DNA of 64,000 nucleotides from Vulcanimicrobiota bacterium (GTDB lineage: Bacteria > Vulcanimicrobiota > Vulcanimicrobiia > Vulcanimicrobiales > Vulcanimicrobiaceae). Location: positions 19,437 through 83,436 of the forward strand of contig PMOS01000020.1 of the NCBI GenBank assembly GCA_003161435.1. Reading direction: 5' to 3'. The notes beneath the pieces are model-generated. The model ran no database searches, was not told where the DNA came from, and was given only the letters and a program-made list of their open reading frames with translations. Shown here one piece after another: positions 24,836-33,736 of the stretch. The translations under genes and the position numbers were made by a program. Within the stretch, counting starts at the first letter, position 1. Each line of letters starts with the position of its first letter.

Positions 24836-25909
24836 TCAGGTTCGGCGCACCCGATCGAACGCCGCCTCTACCGCGGCGAGGCCGCTCTGGTGCGTCGACG
24901 TTCCGCTCGCGTTGTTCCGCAGCACCACAAAGACGGTACCGTCTGCGCGGTGCTCGAGCCACGCGCCAAATCCCGCCATGTCTCCGTTCTTCGCGTAGAA
25001 ATAGCCGCCGTTTTGTAGAGCGACCAGGTCCCAGCCCAGACCGTAGTAGCCGCCCATCGCGTTCTTGCCCAGCGCCACGTTTTGCGGCGTGAGCATCGCT
25101 CTACGCGCAGCCGGCGAGACGATCTTCCCCGCATCGTATGCGGCCAGAATTCGTACCGCGTCGGTTGCCGACATCGCCCAGCCGCCCGATGGAGTCGATG
25201 ATCCGCGGCGCATGTTCTCGACGACCTGCCCATGCGCGTAGCCGAGTGCCATGTGCGGCAGGTCCATGTTGCCGAGGTAACCGACGTCGTCGGCGGCGCC
25301 GGCAGGTGTGAAGATGTGCGCGATGACGTAGTCCTGATAATCCTGGCCGCTCGCCTTCGCGATGACGGCGCCGAGCACGTCGTAGCCGGCGTCGGAGTAT
25401 GCGACGTGCGTTCCGGGCCGGAACAACAAGTGGTTCACGGCCGCCGCTTTCCGCGCAACTGAGAGCGTAAAGGCGCTCTCATCGGTGATCGTCCGCGGGA
25501 GCCCGGACGAATGGTTGAGCAGTTGCCGGATGGTGATCGCGGATATCTCGGGATCGTGAGCGGGCTGCAGGCCGAGGTACGGGAACGCGGGAGTGGAAAG
25601 CGCGAGCTTCCGGGCGTCGACGAGTTGCATGATCGCCATTGCGGTGAACGGTTTGGAGCAGTCGGCCAACGCGAAGATGTTGTCCGCGGTTACTTTGGTG
25701 TTTGCTCCGACGTCAGCATAGCCGACGGCGTCGAGATCGACCACGCGGCCGGCACGTTCGACGGCAAATTGCAGGCCGGGTGCATGGTCCCGCCGCGCCG
25801 CGTCGGCGATGCCCGCGTTGACCGCCGCATAACCCGAATCGGCTTGCGCGGGAAGACCGTTGCTGAAAAGCGCGGCGCTCGTAAACGCCGCGATGAAGAA
25901 CGAGCGCAT
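24836..25909 (-). CDS. Secreted class C beta-lactamase-fold protein lacking the Ser nucleophile
   Basis: A 357-residue exported protein (signal peptide about residues 1-23) with clear family landmarks: NHSSGLPRT (HTSG-like), PGTHVAYSDAGYDVLG (Y-x-N region) and GGYYGLGW. Where the family has S-x-x-K, this protein has D83-C-S-K86 (FALADCSKPFTAM): the Lys stays but the nucleophile position is Asp, and the Y-x-N triad reads YSD. It may thus be a non-catalytic binder, or may use the neighbouring Ser85 or Cys84 in a changed active site. Convergent with the intact homologue at 23587-24828. ATG 25909 has AGGAGCT upstream. Confidence 0.85.
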   Translation of the reverse strand: MRSFFIAAFTSAALFSNGLPAQADSGYAAVNAGIADAARRDHAPGLQFAVERAGRVVDLDAVGYADVGANTKVTADNIFALADCSKPFTAMAIMQLVDARKLALSTPAFPYLGLQPAHDPEISAITIRQLLNHSSGLPRTITDESAFTLSVARKAAAVNHLLFRPGTHVAYSDAGYDVLGAVIAKASGQDYQDYVIAHIFTPAGAADDVGYLGNMDLPHMALGYAHGQVVENMRRGSSTPSGGWAMSATDAVRILAAYDAGKIVSPAARRAMLTPQNVALGKNAMGGYYGLGWDLVALQNGGYFYAKNGDMAGFGAWLEHRADGTVFVVLRNNASGTSTHQSGLAAVEAAFDRVRRT

Positions 25910-26077
25910 TGCTGAGCTCCTTTCGAGAAAAATGCGTTCTGACAGCCACAACGATAAAGGCACCGCTCGGCTCATGAGTCGAGCGTTAGATTCGTCGGAG
26001 CCGGCGCGACACGTCGAACTCGCTCCGAACCGCGGCGATTACTTGACCGCCCGGGGGGCGGGTGTTATCGTCACGTT

Positions 26078-26467
26078 ATGTCCAGCCTCCCGGACCACGG
26101 CGGCGACGAGCGCGACGATCCGCGCTGCTTCGTCGGGCCGCCGTCGCCCGAAGAAGCGCTGCCGGGACTGGCGCCGATCGACGACTCCTACGATCCCCGC
26201 TGTTTCGTTCGGGCCGAGCGCGACACGCCTCCGGCGGACGGTGCGAGCGGCCGGATGAGGCTCTCTCGCGATGCTGTTTTGACCGCCCGCGAACACGAAG
26301 TGGCATCGCTGCTCGCCCGGCAGATCTCGAACCGAGAGATTGCCGGACGGCTGCATATCAGCGAACGGACCGTCGAGCACCACGTGCAGTCGGTGCTGGG
26401 ACGGCTGTCGCTGCGAAGCCGCTTTCAAGTGACCGAGGATCTTCTCGCGCAACACGGCTTCGCGTAA
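26078..26467 (+). CDS. LuxR-type HTH regulator with duplicated N-terminal motif
   Basis: A 129-residue protein. Residues 65-125 form a LuxR/NarL-type helix-turn-helix: LTAREHEVASLLARQISNRE and RTVEHHVQSVLGRL. The acidic, Pro-rich N-terminal half has no receiver or ligand domain but holds a twice-repeated element, DDPRCFVGP and YDPRCFVRA, about 28 residues apart. This might be a small interaction or metal/redox motif. The N-terminal part could also be a remnant of a larger sensor. Short space (20 bases) separates it from the convergent TonB receptor gene. Confidence 0.8.
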   Translation: MSSLPDHGGDERDDPRCFVGPPSPEEALPGLAPIDDSYDPRCFVRAERDTPPADGASGRMRLSRDAVLTAREHEVASLLARQISNREIAGRLHISERTVEHHVQSVLGRLSLRSRFQVTEDLLAQHGFA

Positions 26468-26488
26468 CGCGTCGGCTAGCTAGGGCGC

Positions 26489-29302
26489 CTAGAGCTTCTC
26501 GGTGAGTCCGATCCGGAAGACGCTCGGGCCGGGTCCGTCGCTGATCCAGTAGACCTGCTTCCCGCCCAGCAGCACGGGGCTGACCCCGCCGTTGTAGCCG
26601 TTTTGATAGATGGGGAAAGCCGACGAATAGACGTTCGTGAGGTTGGACCACGAGAGCGTGATCTGCGTCTTGGGACCGACCGGAACGCCTGCCGATGCGT
26701 TCAGCACGAAGAACGGCGGCTCGTAATACTGATTGTTCGGCCCGTAGTAGTTGGCATCTAGGCGAATGAACCCGTCGTTGCGCGTGCGCCAGCCGAGGCT
26801 CCCGCTCCCGGCGGAGTAGGGCATGGAGACGCCGTTCGCAGCCCCGTTGAAACCTGTGTTCACGCCCGTGAAATTGTGCCCGTTGATGATGCCCAGGTTC
26901 GTCGAGTTCGGCTGGCCGGGCAGACTGTAGAAGCTCGCCGGGAGGTCGTACGGCGCCGACCGCATCAGCGCGCCCGCAACTGACCAGAACAGGCCGCGCC
27001 GTGCGTCGTGCAGCAGCGACAGCTCGATGCCTTCATAGCGAGCACGCCCGAGGTTCTGATACTTCACGACGTACAGCGGCAAACCGTTGAAGGTTCCCGA
27101 GGGAGTGCTCTGCGTGAACAGCTGGTTGACGAGGTTGGTCGTGTAGACGTCCGTGGAGATCACGATGTCCGGCCCGCGCAAGCGGTAGTCGAGCCCGCCG
27201 TCGAAGCCGAACGCCGTCTCCGGCCTGACCGCCGCGTTCGTGACGCTTTCCGTGTAGTAGGTCGGAGTCGTCGTGCTGTTCGGCGTCGCGGGCAGCGCGC
27301 CGCCGATGATGTTCGTCAACACGGCCGGCGCGATCGACGACCCGGCCGAGAATCGGTAGGAAACCGCGCTCTCGGGCCGCCAAGTCAGGGCGACCCGCGG
27401 CGCGGTGTAACTCGTGACGTAATCGGAGAAGGTCACGTTGTTGTCGACCGACGCGTGCGCGTCGTACCGGTTGTAATAGACGCTTGCCACGCCGCGCACG
27501 TTTCTGGCGACGTCGAACGTTGCGCGCGCGAGCAGCGACTCGATCACCTCGTAGTTTCCTGGATAGGGGTTCGCCGCGATGTCCGTTGCGGTGAACCCCG
27601 GGAACGAGTAGCCGTAGTCGTAGGTGAACAGCGAGCTGTACCGCGACTTGTCGAAGGCGATCGTGTAGGTGTTGTCCCCGATCGGCAGATCTGCCTGAAG
27701 CGTGAGTCCGCCGAGGTTGGTCCCGTATGTGTACGTGTACGCGCCGAGACTCGGCGTGTATTGGGCCGCGCTGCCGTTGTACGTCGCGTACGCCGGCGTG
27801 CTCCCGCTCGCGACACCGCCATAGAGCGTGGCTGGTACGCTCCCCGGCAAAACGCTGTTCGCGCCGAGAAACGGCACCCCGTTCTGGTAGTTCTGTCGCG
27901 CGTTGAATTGAATCGCCTTCGCCGAAAGCGTCACCTTTCCGAGTTGGCCGACCGCGTCGATGGTGAACGCGGTGTTGTAGCCTTGCCCGGAGAGTTGCGC
28001 CGTCGCCGAACCGTCGTACGCCGTCGCGGCCTGAATGGGCCCGGCAGGCAGCGAGCCCGTGTATCCCGCGGGCGGCGTGAAGACGTAATTACCGAGATTC
28101 TGCACGCCCAGCTGCTGGAAGGTCTGCGTTCCGAAGAATCCGGCGGTGACGTACAGCGACGGCGAGAAATCATAGCGCAGCTTGGCGAGCTCGCCACGGT
28201 TGCTGTAGCCGGTGTGGTCCATCGTGCAGCACCCGACCGCTTGGACGTCGACGATCGGCGGCGAGCCGAAGTAGCGCGCGGCGTTCGCGCCGGTCGACGA
28301 GTAGCAATTGCTCCCCACGCATTGCGCGAACGGCTGGCCATTGATCGCATTGGTGTTGTTCTGGCCCAGGATGAAGTAGGTCGGGCGGCCGTCCGAGGGG
28401 CCAGGGCTCTCCTGTTGCTCGTACCCGAGCGCGAACGACAGCTTGTCGCCGAACCTACCGACGTATTTCGACTTGAAGATCGAGCCGTTGAAGCCGTCGG
28501 TTTCGATTTCGACGCGGCCGCCCGGCCGCGCGCTGCGCGGGTCGACGGTCACGAAGTTTACCGAACCGTTGATGGCGTTGTTGATGCTGGGGGTCGTCGC
28601 GCCGGGACCCTTCACGATGTCGATACTCTGAATGATCCCAGTCGGGATCCAGCCGACGCTGAAGCCCTGGTTGCTCGCCGCACCGTACATCGGGTGCCCA
28701 TCGATCAGCGTCCCCGTTTCGAAAGGCTGGCCTCCGCGCACGATCGCGAACACGACGTTGTCGAATGCGGCGCTCGAATTGCCCTCGTATTCCGAAGAGC
28801 GGCTCAGCGAGACGCCGGGGACGCTTTCCAAGATCTCGCGGACTTGCGGCGTGTCGCGTTCGTCGAGCACCTGCGCGTTGATCGTCTGGACCGCCGCCGG
28901 CGTCACGTTGAAGTGACCGCCCGTCGCGGTCGTCCTCACGGTGCCGATCTGCCTGATGTTCGCACTTGCGGCCGCCAGCGTCACGTCGACGACCGTCTCG
29001 CCGTCGGTGACCGCGACATCGGCCCGCGAGGCATCGTTGTAACCGGTCGCGCGCACCGTCAGCTTGTAGATTCCCGGGGCGAGGTTGGAGAGCACGAACG
29101 TGCCGTCGGCTCGGCTGGCCGTCGTGCGGACGATCGGGCCGGATGCTTCGATCGATGCGCCCCCGAGACCGCCGTGCGCCCCGAGGACGGTGCCGCGAAT
29201 CTGTCCTCCGGTCGTCGTGATCGTCTGCGCGGAGAGACCACCAAACGATGCGAGAAACACGATCGCTGCCGACCCGGCGACGAGCAGGATGTGACGAATC
29301 AT
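26489..29302 (-). CDS. TonB-dependent outer-membrane receptor with carboxypeptidase-like N-terminal domain
   Basis: A 937-residue outer-membrane protein. Signal peptide to about residue 25 (FGGLSAQ); a carboxypeptidase-regulatory-like beta-sandwich at about 30-110 (GQIRGTVLGAHGGLGGASIE ... PGIYKLTVRATGYN); the plug domain at about 125-250 (VREILESVPGVSLSRS, QSIDIVKGPGATTPSINNAI); then a long beta-barrel rich in Tyr, Asn and Gly. It takes up a large or scarce ligand with energy from TonB, which is not in the window. ATG 29302 has GAGGACC upstream. Ligand unknown; no siderophore genes are near. A half-conserved GTAGG-TATTTC site lies upstream at 29373-29388. Confidence 0.93.
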   Translation of the reverse strand: MIRHILLVAGSAAIVFLASFGGLSAQTITTTGGQIRGTVLGAHGGLGGASIEASGPIVRTTASRADGTFVLSNLAPGIYKLTVRATGYNDASRADVAVTDGETVVDVTLAAASANIRQIGTVRTTATGGHFNVTPAAVQTINAQVLDERDTPQVREILESVPGVSLSRSSEYEGNSSAAFDNVVFAIVRGGQPFETGTLIDGHPMYGAASNQGFSVGWIPTGIIQSIDIVKGPGATTPSINNAINGSVNFVTVDPRSARPGGRVEIETDGFNGSIFKSKYVGRFGDKLSFALGYEQQESPGPSDGRPTYFILGQNNTNAINGQPFAQCVGSNCYSSTGANAARYFGSPPIVDVQAVGCCTMDHTGYSNRGELAKLRYDFSPSLYVTAGFFGTQTFQQLGVQNLGNYVFTPPAGYTGSLPAGPIQAATAYDGSATAQLSGQGYNTAFTIDAVGQLGKVTLSAKAIQFNARQNYQNGVPFLGANSVLPGSVPATLYGGVASGSTPAYATYNGSAAQYTPSLGAYTYTYGTNLGGLTLQADLPIGDNTYTIAFDKSRYSSLFTYDYGYSFPGFTATDIAANPYPGNYEVIESLLARATFDVARNVRGVASVYYNRYDAHASVDNNVTFSDYVTSYTAPRVALTWRPESAVSYRFSAGSSIAPAVLTNIIGGALPATPNSTTTPTYYTESVTNAAVRPETAFGFDGGLDYRLRGPDIVISTDVYTTNLVNQLFTQSTPSGTFNGLPLYVVKYQNLGRARYEGIELSLLHDARRGLFWSVAGALMRSAPYDLPASFYSLPGQPNSTNLGIINGHNFTGVNTGFNGAANGVSMPYSAGSGSLGWRTRNDGFIRLDANYYGPNNQYYEPPFFVLNASAGVPVGPKTQITLSWSNLTNVYSSAFPIYQNGYNGGVSPVLLGGKQVYWISDGPGPSVFRIGLTEKL

Positions 29303-29395
29303 GCGAAGGTCCTCGGCGTTCGAGTGCGGGCCCGGTCACACGTAGCGTAACGCACCGCAGCCGAAGCAAGCATCGGTGAAATACCTACCGAGCGC

Positions 29396-29776
29396 TCACG
29401 TCGGGACGACGCAAGAGCCGTCGGCGCAGTCGTCGTCCGGCGTGTGCGGCAAGCGGCGAGTGACCATCGCGAGGATCGCGTCGCGTGCGATCGTGAGCCC
29501 GCCGCCGTGGAGGCGTTCGACCGCGACGCCGCCCTGGTACAGGACGAGGCACGGCTCTGCGGCGCCGAGACGCGCCGTGACGTCCACGTTGGCCCGCAGA
29601 TCGAAGCGATAGAACCGGCATCGTCCGTCGAACTCGGCGGCGAGTTCCTCGAGCACCCATAAAGGCGCTGTGCCCGACGGCGTGCCGGCGCCGGCAAAGT
29701 CGACGACGCTGAGCGCCGGCGACGTCAGCTTGTCGCCGTCGAACGCCGCAATCGAAAGTTCTTCCACGCTAGCCAT
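29396..29776 (-). CDS. Thioredoxin-fold protein without the CxxC active site
   Basis: A 126-residue protein with the strand/helix order of thioredoxin: ALSVVDFAGAGTPSGTAPLW, LEELAAEFDGRCRFYRFDLR, ARLGAAEPCLVLYQGGVAVE. Where thioredoxins have W-C-G-P-C, this one has GAGTPSGTA, so the redox pair is gone; the cis-Pro position is also changed (EPC). Near the C-terminus there is DDDCADGSCVVPT, a C-x4-C pair that may bind metal or be redox active. It may be a chaperone-like or binding form. Located 93 bases upstream of the TonB receptor start, same strand; co-transcription is possible. Confidence 0.7.
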   Translation of the reverse strand: MASVEELSIAAFDGDKLTSPALSVVDFAGAGTPSGTAPLWVLEELAAEFDGRCRFYRFDLRANVDVTARLGAAEPCLVLYQGGVAVERLHGGGLTIARDAILAMVTRRLPHTPDDDCADGSCVVPT

Positions 29777-29832
29777 GCTTGGACGGATCTCCTATCCGGG
29801 CGATCGACGCGGGGTGAGCGATGAGCAGCGCA

Positions 29833-31224
29833 TCAAACGGCGACCGTCACGTCGGCGTGCGCGGGACGTTCGATCGCGGCACCGTCGAGGGGCGCATTGA
29901 CGTCGCGCTGCGCGCGCACGTAAGGCCCCACGCAGAATAGAAAGCCCACCGCGGCGGCAATCGTGCAAGCGGTCCCGACCAGAGCGAGCGACATCCGAAG
30001 CCCCGTCGCGCCGCCGTAGAAGAACCGGTCGCTGACGGCCGCTACGCCGACCGTGCCGATCAAAACCGAGAGGAAATCGAAGAACCGGTACACACCCACG
30101 ATCTGCCCACGCACTTCGTTGGGCGTGGTGTCCTGGATCGCGTTGACCTGAAGCGCGCCGATGACGCCCGCCAGCAGCATCGCGACGGCCATGAGCGCGG
30201 CCGACGCCGCGTAGGACGGTACGATCGGAAACGCCAGCACGAACGGAATCGCCGCCGCCGGAAAATATACAAACAGGCGCGACAATACCTCACCGCGTTT
30301 GCGGTTCACCAGCATCTGCGCGAGCGAGCCGCCCAGCAGACGGCCGGCGACGGACGTGACCGCCTGGAGCGTTCCGACGAGCGCCGCAGCCGCGACGATC
30401 GGCACGTGGTAGACGCGGTTCGCGAAGGTCGGCTGCCAGTTGAGAATCGCGTAGGTCAACGCCGTGAAGAGCGAGCTGGCGACCATGAAGATCACCCACA
30501 GCCGCCCGTGCCGCCGCATGTACCATACGAAGGTGCGCAAGCTCGCGGCGACGGTGCGCGTTCCGGAAACTGCGCGTGATTCCAAGCGCGTCGGCTCGCC
30601 GATGGTCAGCAGCAGCGCGCAAACTACCGCCCCGAGACCGGCGATCGTGACGTAGCACAGTTGCCATGGGTGCACGAGGCCGATCAGCGGAACGACGTGC
30701 GGCCCGATCCGTTCGGCGAGCTGCAGGTTGTAGCCGCACAGGGCGAGCCCGGCGCCCGTCCCGACCGAGACGCCGATGCCGAACAGGCTGATCGCGATCG
30801 TGCGCCGCTCGCGCGAGAACGAGTCGACCAGGATATGGAAGATCGACGCGCCGCCGATCGACATGGCGAAACCGTTGACGAAGCGGACGGCGAAGAGCTG
30901 CCAGGGGTGCGCGGCCAGGACGACCGCCAGCGCGGTCAGCGTCCAGAGCACGCCGCTTGCCAGGATCAGGTTCCGCCGATTGTACGTGTCGGCGAGAATG
31001 CCCCCGACGTAGTAGATGAAGACGGCGCCCAGGAAGACCGAAGAGACGGCGATCGCGGCGAACTGCGTATCGTCGATCCCGTAGGTCTGCTCGATCGGCT
31101 TCACCAGCACGCTGACCTGGCCAAGGTCGATGCCGCACGCGAGCTCGTAGGCCAGCACGACGACCAGCGTATACCAGTGGGCCCGGGACGGGGAGGCGCT
31201 CTGCTCGGGTACGGTGGTCGACAC
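29833..31224 (-). CDS. MFS transporter
   Basis: A 463-residue inner-membrane protein with 12 predicted helices and the MFS loop 2-3 signature in GGILADTYNRRNLI (G-x-x-x-D-x-x-x-R-R form). The fold resembles the hexuronate/spinster-like group that moves organic anions or small metabolites by H+ symport. The start is GTG at 31224 (GTGTCGACC) with a GGGA ribosome site. The same orientation as the thioredoxin-like gene and the TonB receptor gene suggests, but does not prove, that all three serve uptake of one nutrient. Confidence 0.87.
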   Translation of the reverse strand: MSTTVPEQSASPSRAHWYTLVVVLAYELACGIDLGQVSVLVKPIEQTYGIDDTQFAAIAVSSVFLGAVFIYYVGGILADTYNRRNLILASGVLWTLTALAVVLAAHPWQLFAVRFVNGFAMSIGGASIFHILVDSFSRERRTIAISLFGIGVSVGTGAGLALCGYNLQLAERIGPHVVPLIGLVHPWQLCYVTIAGLGAVVCALLLTIGEPTRLESRAVSGTRTVAASLRTFVWYMRRHGRLWVIFMVASSLFTALTYAILNWQPTFANRVYHVPIVAAAALVGTLQAVTSVAGRLLGGSLAQMLVNRKRGEVLSRLFVYFPAAAIPFVLAFPIVPSYAASAALMAVAMLLAGVIGALQVNAIQDTTPNEVRGQIVGVYRFFDFLSVLIGTVGVAAVSDRFFYGGATGLRMSLALVGTACTIAAAVGFLFCVGPYVRAQRDVNAPLDGAAIERPAHADVTVAV

Positions 31225-31338
31225 GATGCGTCCCTACGATACGCGGGCGAGCAGCGCTGGGCATCCGCAGAATGCCTAGGCCGCACCGATACGTGGATCA
31301 CGGATGCCGGCCGCGGCCCGATAGGCTATGCTTGGGCG

Positions 31339-32490
31339 ATGAAGAGCCGGCGCACTCTCGTCCCGTTCGGAGCGAGTTGGCGGTATCGTCACGAGGACGG
31401 TCCGCCCCCCGCAGGCTGGACCGGCGAGAGCTTCGACGACGGCGAGTGGCTCGTCGGGCACGCGCCGCTCGGGTACAGCCGCAACGAGTCGGGGACGCGG
31501 ATCGATCCGGGGTCGTCGTTCAAGTGGCGTCCTCTCTCCGCGCAATTTCGCCACACCTTCACCCTGAATCAGGCCGAGGAGTATGCGCGCTCCTCGCTGA
31601 CGCTCGCCGTGCATCGAAGCATGGGCGTGCGCGTGTTCCTGAACGGAATGCTCGTGGCGTGGGACGGCGTCCCCTGGCCGAATCTCGCGGACGACGTGTC
31701 GACCCATTCGTTCACGGCGAGCGACACGACACGCTTCCCGTTACAATTCGTGGTCGGCGGGCGGTCTCTGCGCAGCGGTACGAACGTCGTCGCGGTCGAC
31801 CTGCGCCACGCGCAACGCGAGTACGGTTCGATGGCGTTCGATCTCGCTCTCGCGACCGGTGACGAGCCGCTCGATCGGTCGCAGTTCGCTGCCTCCGTCA
31901 CGCCGAAGACGCCGTCAACGATCGCACCCGGCAGCCCCGCACCTGACTTCGAATGGCTCGACGTGTACACGAAGCAGGCGCGGCGCTTGAGCGAGTTCTC
32001 GGGGAAGCCGTTCTTGCTGCAATTCTCCGGTGCCGAATGCCGGCCGTGTTGGAAGAAGTTGCCGGTTATCCGGCGTTGGGCCGACGCCGGCCTCGCATGC
32101 CTTTCGATCAGCAGCTGGGGTACCGTCGAGGACATGGTGCCGCCGGCCGAACGCCACGCCGATCTCCTGCGAGGCATCACGGTGGGAGCCGAGCCGAAAG
32201 CATACGACTCGTACCAGACTGCATGCTACCGCGCATACGGACTCTTCAACGGCAGCATCCTCGTCGGCGCTGACGGCAACGTGCTGCGCGTCGCGACCGG
32301 CTTCACGCTCGACGAGTTCCTGCGCGAAGTCGAGCTCATCGACCGCGACTTGCACGCGCTTGGATATCAGTTCGAAGACGTCCCCGCCGACATTAGCGTC
32401 CTCGGCGGATCCGAAGACTGGCGCGTCGTCACGCCGGCGCTCGAACCGCTAGGAAGCGGCACCGCACAGCACGTGCACCGATCGCCGTAG
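31339..32490 (+). CDS. Jelly-roll domain fused to a redoxin domain
   Basis: A 383-residue protein. Residues 1-180 look like the galactose-binding jelly roll seen at the N-terminus of some glycosidases and phosphoesterases (W-x-Y start, ESFDDGEWLVGHAPLGYS, RVFLNGMLVAWDG, GTNVVAVDL). Residues 190-350 are a thioredoxin/peroxiredoxin-like domain: GSPAPDFEWLDV, LSEFSGKPFLLQFSG and the motif C-R-P-C in AECRPCWKKLP. No signal peptide is visible, so it is probably cytoplasmic. The pairing of a carbohydrate-binding-like domain with a redoxin is unusual. It is divergent from the MFS gene with 114 bases between starts. Function not predictable. Confidence 0.75.
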   Translation: MKSRRTLVPFGASWRYRHEDGPPPAGWTGESFDDGEWLVGHAPLGYSRNESGTRIDPGSSFKWRPLSAQFRHTFTLNQAEEYARSSLTLAVHRSMGVRVFLNGMLVAWDGVPWPNLADDVSTHSFTASDTTRFPLQFVVGGRSLRSGTNVVAVDLRHAQREYGSMAFDLALATGDEPLDRSQFAASVTPKTPSTIAPGSPAPDFEWLDVYTKQARRLSEFSGKPFLLQFSGAECRPCWKKLPVIRRWADAGLACLSISSWGTVEDMVPPAERHADLLRGITVGAEPKAYDSYQTACYRAYGLFNGSILVGADGNVLRVATGFTLDEFLREVELIDRDLHALGYQFEDVPADISVLGGSEDWRVVTPALEPLGSGTAQHVHRSP

Positions 32491-32519
32491 CGCGACCTCA
32501 TCCGCCGGCGGGCACCAGC

Positions 32520-33182
32520 TCAGCGCGCGGCAGGCATCGGATCGATTCGGAAGATCTCGGCAAATCGACGCAGCAGCTTGGAGTCCCCGGTGAGGTGCAT
32601 GACGCCGGTCTTGACCGCAGCCGATGGACTCAGCTCTCCGGCCATCAGCGCGCGAATCTCGGGGCTCGCGTCGATCGTCAGGTCCGCATCGGCAGGCGCT
32701 CCCTGCGCGACGCGAACCCGGCCGCCGATGACGACCGCATGGAGCGCGATGTCACCGACCCGTAGCGCGAACGTCGCCCGCAGCCCGCGCGCCGCATCAG
32801 GCCGGAAGGTCGACCGCAGAGCCGTGATCAGCGAGTCGACGGTGACGGTTTCGCCCTCGCGTGGAAGACCGAGGTTCTTCGCGCCCCAACGGCCCAGCTC
32901 GACGACGACCTGTTCGAGCTCGGCGCCGTACTCGGTCAGTTCGTAGACGACGGCTCGCTCGGGTCGCGGCAGAACACGCCGGCGGGCGACGCCGGCGCCT
33001 TCGAGCTCTTTGAGGCGAGCGGTCAAGACGTTGCTTGGGATCCCGGGCAGCCCGCGGAGCAGGTCGGTGAAGCGCTTCGGGCCGACCAGCAAATCGCGCA
33101 CGACCAGGAGGGCCCATCGTTCGCCGACCACTTCCAGGGCACGGGCGAAGCCGCAGTATTGCCCGTAGGCCCGGGTCTTCAC
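32520..33182 (-). CDS. HxlR-family regulator with C-terminal SCP2-like domain
   Basis: A 220-residue transcription factor. Residues 1-100 are an HxlR-type winged helix: YCGFARALEVVGERWALLVV (with the N-terminal Cys10 conserved in redox/aldehyde-sensing members), RFTDLLRGLPGIPSNVLTAR and a wing with YELTEYG. Residues 110-215 resemble SCP2/sterol-carrier-like folds (ADADLTIDASPEIRALMAGE), a possible ligand-binding module. It is divergent from two VOC genes across a 143-base region with a strong promoter, and is the likely regulator of these genes and of itself. Ligand unknown; a reactive electrophile is suggested by the target type. Confidence 0.88.
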   Translation of the reverse strand: MKTRAYGQYCGFARALEVVGERWALLVVRDLLVGPKRFTDLLRGLPGIPSNVLTARLKELEGAGVARRRVLPRPERAVVYELTEYGAELEQVVVELGRWGAKNLGLPREGETVTVDSLITALRSTFRPDAARGLRATFALRVGDIALHAVVIGGRVRVAQGAPADADLTIDASPEIRALMAGELSPSAAVKTGVMHLTGDSKLLRRFAEIFRIDPMPAAR

Positions 33183-33222
33183 GCTTGCTACTATAGCATG
33201 TAATCCTTTTTATGCATAGTGC

Positions 33223-33252
33223 TTGCATTTATGAAGTGAACTTTGCTATGAT
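33223..33252 (+). promoter_or_regulatory. Promoter of the two-gene VOC operon
   Basis: TTGCAT (33223-33228), an 18-base spacer and TATGAT (33247-33252) form a near-consensus sigma-70 promoter pointing at the VOC genes; the leader would be about 66 bases. Three GCAT half-sites (near 33197, 33213 and 33225), one within the palindrome TATGCATA, lie around the -35 and toward the HxlR gene, and could be HxlR contacts. Confidence 0.55.
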
Positions 33253-33325
33253 GCGGCAGCGCCGGGAGCTCCCGGCCTCGCAACCGGCATGCCGGCACTC
33301 ACTCGCTCGACCGCGGAGGAACATC

Positions 33326-33736
33326 ATGGCGAACCAGGTGGTACCCTACATCTTTTTCTACGGACGCTGCGGCGAAGCGCTCGCGTTCTACCAGAGTATC
33401 TTTGACGGAAGGTCTGAGATCATGCGCGTCGGCGACAGTCCGGTGGCGAGCCAGATGCCGCCGGGCTCCGAGAACCGCGTGATGCACGCGTCGTTCACGT
33501 CCGATACGGTTTCGCTCATGGCGTCGGACGGCCGCGACGTGAAAGACGTCGATCCCGAGGCCGGCAACATCTCGCTCGCGCTCTCGTTCGATGACGGCGC
33601 GCGCGGCGAACAGGTCTTCAACGCGCTCGCCGAGGGAGGCAACGTCGGAATGGCGCTGGACGCCGCGTTCTGGGGCGGCCGATTCGGCTCGGTGACCGAT
33701 AAGTTCGGTACCGAATGGATGGTCACGCTGCCATGA
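33326..33736 (+). CDS. PhnB-like VOC protein
   Basis: A 136-residue VOC protein of the PhnB/3-demethylubiquinone-methyltransferase-like group: VVPYIFFYGRCGEALAFYQS at the start, then VMHASFTSDTVSLMASDG, ISLALSFDD and the ending FWGGRFGSVTDKFGTEWMV, where the WGxRFG-x-x-D-x-FG-x-x-W pattern is diagnostic. ATG 33326 has GGAGGA upstream. Metal ligands are not evident, as in many PhnB-like members, whose function is mostly unknown. First gene of an operon; the stop overlaps the next start (ATGA). Confidence 0.88.
   Translation: MANQVVPYIFFYGRCGEALAFYQSIFDGRSEIMRVGDSPVASQMPPGSENRVMHASFTSDTVSLMASDGRDVKDVDPEAGNISLALSFDDGARGEQVFNALAEGGNVGMALDAAFWGGRFGSVTDKFGTEWMVTLP

Noticed and set aside
27008..29350. 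A 780-codon plus-strand open frame
   Set aside because: Antisense to the TonB receptor gene; Arg/Val/Asp-rich composition and no recognisable domain.
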